From contig JBLHRE010000121.1 of NCBI GenBank assembly GCA_047625765.1, positions 1 to 5,651 on the forward strand: 5,651 nucleotides of DNA, read 5' to 3'. The position numbers and the translations under genes are program-made. The notes under the pieces were generated by a model. That model was not told the origin of the DNA. It did not search any database and saw only the letters and a program-made list of their open reading frames with translations. How positions within the stretch are numbered: position 1 is the first letter of the stretch; the number at the start of each line of letters is the position of its first letter. Source of the DNA: JBLHRE01 sp047625765. GTDB taxonomy: Bacteria; Bacteroidota; Bacteroidia; Flavobacteriales; JBLHRE01. Below are positions 4,457-5,651 of the stretch, in pieces.

Positions 4457-5059
4457 ATGTCTAAAGGATACGAACGTGTCAATCATTACGATGAGGAAAA
4501 CACGCAAAAAATCTCTGAACATTATTCAGACATTTTAAGCCGATTGGGTGAAGATCCAAATCGTGAAGGCTTAGAAAAAACTCCAGAACGTGTTGCTAAA
4601 GCATTGCAATTTTTAACCCAAGGTTACGATTTGGATGCCGAGGAAATCTTAAAAGGCGCTATGTTTGCTGAGGACTACAACCAAATGGTGATTGTAAAAG
4701 ACATTGAAGTTTATTCGATGTGCGAACACCATATGTTGCCATTCTTTGGGAAAGCACATATTGCATACATCCCTCAAGGGCAGATTGTAGGATTAAGTAA
4801 AATCCCACGTATAGTGGATGTTTTCGCTAGACGCTTGCAAGTTCAAGAGCGATTGACCAATCAAATTCGTGATTGTATACAAGACACACTTCTTCCAGCT
4901 GGTGTAGCCGTTGTGATAGAAGCTCGGCATATGTGTATGCAAATGCGTGGTGTCGAAAAGCAAAACTCTAGCACTACCACTTCTGCTTTTTCAGGAGCAT
5001 TTTTAGAAGACAAAAAAACCCGAATGGAATTCATGGAACTCATTAAAAACCGATATTAA
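4457..5059 (+). CDS. folE: GTP cyclohydrolase I (FolE1)
   Basis: This 200-residue enzyme catalyses GTP to 7,8-dihydroneopterin triphosphate plus formate, the entry step to folate, biopterin and queuosine-type deazapurines; it is a cytoplasmic homodecamer in the family. Zinc ligands are Cys89 and His92 in YSMCEHHMLPFFGKAHIAYIP (86-106) and Cys160 in EARHMCMQMRG (155-165), corresponding to C110, H113 and C181 in E. coli. His91 and His158 match the catalytic histidines. Other hallmarks are GLEKTPERVAKA (38-49), GLSKIPRIVDVFARRLQVQERLT (112-134) and the C-terminal QNSSTTTSAFSGAF (169-182). The zinc cysteines are intact, so this is the zinc-type enzyme and not the unrelated FolE2. It lies 18 bp after the PTPS gene and its stop overlaps the fabD start (TAATG). 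No Shine-Dalgarno sequence precedes the ATG, only an A-rich leader. Confidence 0.97.
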   Translation: MSKGYERVNHYDEENTQKISEHYSDILSRLGEDPNREGLEKTPERVAKALQFLTQGYDLDAEEILKGAMFAEDYNQMVIVKDIEVYSMCEHHMLPFFGKAHIAYIPQGQIVGLSKIPRIVDVFARRLQVQERLTNQIRDCIQDTLLPAGVAVVIEARHMCMQMRGVEKQNSSTTTSAFSGAFLEDKKTRMEFMELIKNRY

Positions 5060-5651
5060 TGAAAGCCTATGTATTTCCAGGGCAAGGAGCCCAGTTTGTT
5101 GGAATGGGGAAAGACCTATATGACAATTCACCTGTTGCTAAAGCTTTATTTGATCAGGCAAACGGAATTTTAGGTTACAACATTACCGATATCATGTTCG
5201 CAGGAACAGATGAAGCATTGAAGCAAACTAAGGTGACACAACCTGCCATATTTTTACATTCTGTAATTCTTGCAAAAGTATTGGGCGATGAGTTTAAACC
5301 AGAAATGGTAGCAGGGCATAGTTTAGGAGAGCTATCTGCTTTAGTAGCAAACAATACCCTGACTTTTGAGGATGGTTTGCGCTTGGTTTATGCTAGAGCA
5401 TTGGCTATGCAAAAAGCATGTGAAGCTCAAGAATCTACCATGGCTGCGGTACTTGGCCTAGAAGATGAAGTAGTAGAAAACATCTGTAAAGAAACAGCTG
5501 GTATTGTTGTGGCAGCAAACTACAACTGCCCAGGACAATTAGTTATTTCTGGTGAAATTGAGGCTATCGATGCCGCTTGCGCTGCATTGACAGAAGCAGG
5601 AGCTAGACGTGCTTTAAAACTTCCTGTAGGTGGTGCTTTTCACTCTCCTTT
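5059..5651 (+). CDS. fabD: Malonyl-CoA:ACP transacylase, N-terminal 197 residues (3'-truncated by window edge)
   Basis: The frame opens with ATG in the TAATG junction with folE and runs to the window end without a stop. FabD transfers malonyl from CoA to acyl carrier protein, supplying extender units for type II fatty acid synthesis in the cytoplasm. Visible motifs are VFPGQGAQFVGMG (5-17, oxyanion and active-site loop) and TQPAIFLHS (60-68). The nucleophile elbow is GHSLGE with Ser88, followed by YARALAMQ with Arg113, which binds the malonyl carboxylate. NYNCPGQLVISG (154-165) and GGAFHSP with His195, the catalytic base, complete the set; they correspond to S92, R117 and H201 of E. coli. About one third of the usual 290-310 residues lies beyond the window. 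FabD-like domains occur in polyketide synthases, but the stand-alone start next to folE favours the housekeeping enzyme. Confidence 0.95.
   Translation, partial: MKAYVFPGQGAQFVGMGKDLYDNSPVAKALFDQANGILGYNITDIMFAGTDEALKQTKVTQPAIFLHSVILAKVLGDEFKPEMVAGHSLGELSALVANNTLTFEDGLRLVYARALAMQKACEAQESTMAAVLGLEDEVVENICKETAGIVVAANYNCPGQLVISGEIEAIDAACAALTEAGARRALKLPVGGAFHSP

Overview
The window looks like chromosomal DNA of a low-GC Gram-negative member of the Bacteroidota, most likely the Sphingobacteriaceae or a near relative. This is inferred from several signs. Protein sequences are Bacteroidota-like, and there are almost no Shine-Dalgarno sequences. Sites resembling the TAnnTTTG -7 promoter element are present. 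Outer-membrane and LPS genes (TolC-family protein, heptose epimerase) sit with the futalosine route to menaquinone. The intergenic repeat contains the CCCTGAA...TTCAGGG palindrome that I recall from this group.

Layout, left to right. (1) 1-294: the C-terminal end of a TolC-family outer-membrane efflux protein on the + strand, entering from outside the window. (2) 295-672: non-coding DNA dominated by two copies of a roughly 125-bp direct repeat, exactly 150 bp apart, each with a short palindrome. (3) 673-1183, - strand: a compact two-gene type II toxin-antitoxin module (ParD-like antitoxin, then ParE-like toxin, overlapping by 14 nt), with an operator-like cluster of TTACA half-sites upstream. 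(4) 1244-1304: a decayed third piece of the same repeat, so repeat DNA brackets the toxin-antitoxin module. (5) 1381-1402: an intrinsic terminator for the next operon. (6) 1417-3891, - strand: a tight operon mqnB-mqnD-hldD (gaps +1 and -4 nt) with two enzymes of the futalosine menaquinone pathway and the last enzyme of ADP-heptose synthesis for LPS. (7) 3892-4018: a divergent promoter region. (8) 4019-5651, + strand: a PTPS/QueD-family pterin enzyme, folE (GTP cyclohydrolase I) and the first two thirds of fabD (malonyl-CoA:ACP transacylase), closely spaced and probably co-transcribed.

Functionally, most of the window is housekeeping. FolE converts GTP to dihydroneopterin triphosphate, and the PTPS-family enzyme next to it uses that product. 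FabD supplies malonyl-ACP for fatty acid synthesis. MqnB and MqnD act at the second and last of the dedicated early steps to the naphthoquinone ring of menaquinone; mqnA and mqnC are not in the window. The accessory part is 295-1310, the repeats and the toxin-antitoxin genes. I see no clearly new multi-gene system. The points most worth a second look are the repeat mosaic around the toxin-antitoxin module, the C-x5-HGH (eukaryote-like) active-site spacing of the PTPS enzyme, and the overlapping divergent promoters.
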